DNA of 64,000 nucleotides from an uncultured Rhodospirillaceae bacterium. Lineage in GTDB: Bacteria > Pseudomonadota > Alphaproteobacteria > Rhodospirillales > Magnetospirillaceae. A program made the translations under genes and the position numbers. The stretch covers positions 1-64,000 of the forward strand of contig CALABS010000043.1 of the NCBI GenBank assembly GCA_937887565.1, written 5' to 3'. Shown here one piece after another: positions 62,029 through 64,000 of the stretch. How positions within the stretch are numbered: the first letter of the stretch is position 1; each line of letters starts with the position of its first letter. The notes beneath the pieces are model-generated. The model ran no database searches. It had not been told where the DNA came from and saw nothing but the letters and a program-made list of their open reading frames with translations.

Positions 62029-63622
62029 GGGCCAACTCCTTCAGGCAGTCGAGCGACGGCATGAAGAAGTAGTCGCCGCCGGTGGGAATCACCCAGTCCA
62101 TCATGGTGCTGAGCGTCCGAACCGAGCCGCCGAGGGGAACCTTGAAGGCCCGGAAGCGGTTGGGCAGCGTGTCGTTCTGGCCGACGATGGGGTCATAGCC
62201 CTGGCCGGCGAGGCTGAAATTGTGGTCGTTGATCATCCGCTTCGAGACGAACTCGAACTGGTCGCGGATGCTGGTCACGTGGCACAGGAACATCAGCCCG
62301 CGGTCGATGCCGTCGTCGAGGGGCGCGTCGAAGCGTGAGGCACTGCCCGGCCCATAGGGAATGCCGCGCCGGACCATGCGGCGGGTATGGGTCCACGATC
62401 GGTCCAGGAAGGCCAGTTCGCGTGACCGGTCGTTGCGGGGGAAGGCCTTGCGGACGTGCGACGAGAATGGACAAGCAAGGCCGTCGGGGTCATTGGGCAG
62501 CGCTCCCGCCGCGCCCTCTGGCGCCGAGAAGCGGTCGGACCGGTACTCGAAGGCGTTGCGGGCGTCCGCGTCGCGGCCGATTTCCGGCCGGTCGCGGTCA
62601 GGCGATATCACCGTCGGGCATCCGCTGGGCCAGCGCCCCATCAGGCGCGACGCCAGGAAGTCGGGCGCCACCCCGGCCGCCTCGGCGTTATCGCGCACGA
62701 AGCGGTGGAAACCGCCCACCTCCTGGCGCAGCCGCCGGACCGCCAGGAACGAGCCGTCGCGGGCCCATGCGGGAGCGGCGCGGGCGGGTGACTCCATGGG
62801 ATCGTCGCCCGGCAGGTGGAAGGGCAGGGCGGCGCTCTGGCCGGGATAGCCGAACACGAATTCCCCCGGCCAGACTAGGTCCTGCCCCGGCTTTCCCTGG
62901 TGGCGGTCGTGCGGGTTCTCGCGCGCGGTCAGGGGAACGTCCGGGCGTATTTCCCCCCGGATGCCGGGCTGCGAGATGTCGTCGAGAAAGCCGAAATGCT
63001 CCTGCCCGTGGCGGTCGCCGGGCAGGTGCGCCGACATCTGCCGGAACACCACCCGCGAGGTCCCGCCGGCGGCGGCATCCCACGCGGAGACAGCGCCGGC
63101 AAGGGTCTCGTCGTCGTCCGCCGCGTGGATGGCAAGCCCGTGGACCGACAGGCCCGGGCGGCCGAACAGCCAGCGGTCGGGGTCTCCCTCGCGTCCGGTG
63201 TCGCGGGGGTCGCCCAGCAAGCCCATGCGGGAGCGGGCGTGCAGGCCGGCGACGAAGGCCTCGTCCGCGAACCCCAGTCCGCCGGCCGTGTCGCCCCGCA
63301 GCAGCGCCAGCCCGGTGGCGGTGAAGGCGAGGGCGGTCCATGCCGGGGCCGCCGTCGCGGGGCGGCCCGCGTTCATCCCTTGCGCCGCCAGCACCTCGGC
63401 CATGGTGGTGACGGCCGGGGTCACGGCCGCCAGGAATTCCCGGAAGGTGTCGGGATCGTCGATGGCGAAAAAGGTGAAGGCGACGAAATCCCGGGCGAAG
63501 CCCGGCAGGACGTGGCCCTGGATCTGGTCGATGCGCAGCAGCGGCTCGGCCGTCTGGTCGGCGGCGGCGGGTGTGCGCGGCGGTTCGGGCTCAAGGACGA
63601 GCCAAGGGGAGCGCTTGGTCAT
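62009..63622 (-). CDS. DyP-type haem peroxidase
   Basis: A 537-residue dye-decolorising peroxidase, long form. QGHVLPGF marks the N-terminus; the catalytic Asp is in GFLDDISQP (Asp214), where the family GxxDG has D in place of the final G; proximal haem His in FSSHVRKAFPRN (His389); C-terminal SIRDQFEFVSKRMIND. Large insertions (FGRPGLSVHGLAIHA, WPGEFVFGYPGQ) are typical of the class C/D proteins. No signal peptide, so probably cytoplasmic. It overlaps the upstream partial gene by 32 bases and the sulfotransferase by 20. Confidence 0.88.
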   Translation of the reverse strand: MTKRSPWLVLEPEPPRTPAAADQTAEPLLRIDQIQGHVLPGFARDFVAFTFFAIDDPDTFREFLAAVTPAVTTMAEVLAAQGMNAGRPATAAPAWTALAFTATGLALLRGDTAGGLGFADEAFVAGLHARSRMGLLGDPRDTGREGDPDRWLFGRPGLSVHGLAIHAADDDETLAGAVSAWDAAAGGTSRVVFRQMSAHLPGDRHGQEHFGFLDDISQPGIRGEIRPDVPLTARENPHDRHQGKPGQDLVWPGEFVFGYPGQSAALPFHLPGDDPMESPARAAPAWARDGSFLAVRRLRQEVGGFHRFVRDNAEAAGVAPDFLASRLMGRWPSGCPTVISPDRDRPEIGRDADARNAFEYRSDRFSAPEGAAGALPNDPDGLACPFSSHVRKAFPRNDRSRELAFLDRSWTHTRRMVRRGIPYGPGSASRFDAPLDDGIDRGLMFLCHVTSIRDQFEFVSKRMINDHNFSLAGQGYDPIVGQNDTLPNRFRAFKVPLGGSVRTLSTMMDWVIPTGGDYFFMPSLDCLKELARDRDGR

Positions 63623-64000
63623 GGGGCACCGCCTGTGAAAGGACCGATCGTCGCCGAAGGTCCGGGGAGTCGAGGTCGAGAAGATCGGCCATCAGGGCGG
63701 CCACCGCCGTCATGTCCATGGCCGGGGCTTTGCCGGGGCTACCGGCGCGGGGGCCGATCAGGGCCCAGGCCGCGTCGCGGCGATGCCATCCGGTTTGGCA
63801 GCGGCGCGACACGTGGTTGGCCCAATAGGGATGGCCCAGGGGCTGGCATTCCTCGTCGAACGGGATGGCCACCAGGTCCGGCGCGTCGTCGGCGCGCCTG
63901 CCCGGATAGAGGTCGCGGCCGCGGGTGACCGTGGCGAACAGCGGGCTGCCGCTCTCTTCGTCGCGGGCCTCGCGCAGCAACTGGGCGATCTCGGCCTCGA
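63591..64000 (-). CDS. C-terminus of a probable alkaline-phosphatase-superfamily protein (partial)
   Basis: Open from the window edge to a stop at 63591, with no upstream stop, so the N-terminal part is outside the window. The visible 136 residues include EIAQLLREARDEESGSPLFATVTRGRDLYPGRRADDAPDLVAIPFD and a last segment GPRAGSPGKAPAMDMTAVAALMADLLDL. Such a layout, with the APDLV segment followed by a late His-type metal segment and the DI/DMTA.LL end, is that of type I phosphodiesterase/nucleotide pyrophosphatase proteins. The active-site half is not visible, so the call is tentative. Coupled to the DyP gene. Confidence 0.6.
   Translation of the reverse strand, partial: EAEIAQLLREARDEESGSPLFATVTRGRDLYPGRRADDAPDLVAIPFDEECQPLGHPYWANHVSRRCQTGWHRRDAAWALIGPRAGSPGKAPAMDMTAVAALMADLLDLDSPDLRRRSVLSQAVPHDQALPLARP

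Overview
This is one contiguous, very GC-rich stretch of a bacterial chromosome, coding on both strands with strong G/C third-position bias and many 1-4 base start/stop overlaps. The gene types (Zur/Znu, FlgL/FlgK/FlgE/FlgD with flagellin, clade I NosZ with NosR, ECF sigma factors with short membrane anti-sigma proteins, many PAS/receiver proteins) point to a free-living, motile, denitrifying alphaproteobacterium, probably Rhodospirillales (Magnetospirillum-like). This placement is inferred from content and style; there is no rRNA or tRNA in the window. Layout: 0-5.2 kb is a zinc module, with znuA-hisI-COG0523 GTPase leaving one side of a Zur-type box and zur-znuC-znuB-mtgA the other. 5.2-9.3 kb holds gph and the UDP-GlcNAc precursor pair glmU-glmS. 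9.5-17.9 kb is a signalling island: a FIST sensor protein, a five-PAS histidine kinase, a receiver-HDOD protein and a receiver fused to a degenerate HD-GYP domain, facing a receiver-EAL phosphodiesterase and an unrecognised Cys/His protein. 18.0-25.2 kb is nosRZDFY (nitrous oxide reduction), without nosL. 25.3-27.3 kb has a ferritin-like protein and an apparently frameshifted DUF4142 exported protein. 27.4-30.2 kb is a tightly overlapping kinase/response regulator/receiver-kinase set. 30.3-40.0 kb is a guanidine-utilisation operon: sigma-54-like promoter, guanidine-I (ykkC) riboswitch, ABC transporter, two carboxyguanidine-deiminase type proteins, a urea-carboxylase-family guanidine carboxylase and allophanate hydrolase. 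The route guanidine -> carboxyguanidine -> allophanate -> ammonia + CO2 is complete. 40.0-49.4 kb is a minus-strand flagellar block: flagellin, fliD, fliS, a small protein, flgD, flgE, a small protein, a flgN-like gene, flgK and flgL. 49.5-54.4 kb contains two divergent, paralogous ECF sigma / membrane anti-sigma / periplasmic-sensor cassettes, an EF-hand protein and an orphan sigma-region-2-like protein; three identical-spacing dyads lie between a sensor and a sigma gene. 54.4-59.3 kb is a TolC/NodT - MacA-like - MacB-like (split ATPase and permease) efflux operon. 59.3-64 kb has an MmcQ/YjbR protein, a HAD phosphatase, a Gfo/Idh oxidoreductase, a sulfotransferase, a DyP-type peroxidase and the C-terminus of a probable alkaline-phosphatase-superfamily protein that runs off the window. 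The most promising things to follow are the 21-bp-periodic dyad array beside the ECF cassettes, the sigma-54/riboswitch double control of guanidine use, the repeat expansion at the start of nosD, and the FIST/degenerate HD-GYP signalling island. All function assignments come from reading the translated sequence; no database search was run.
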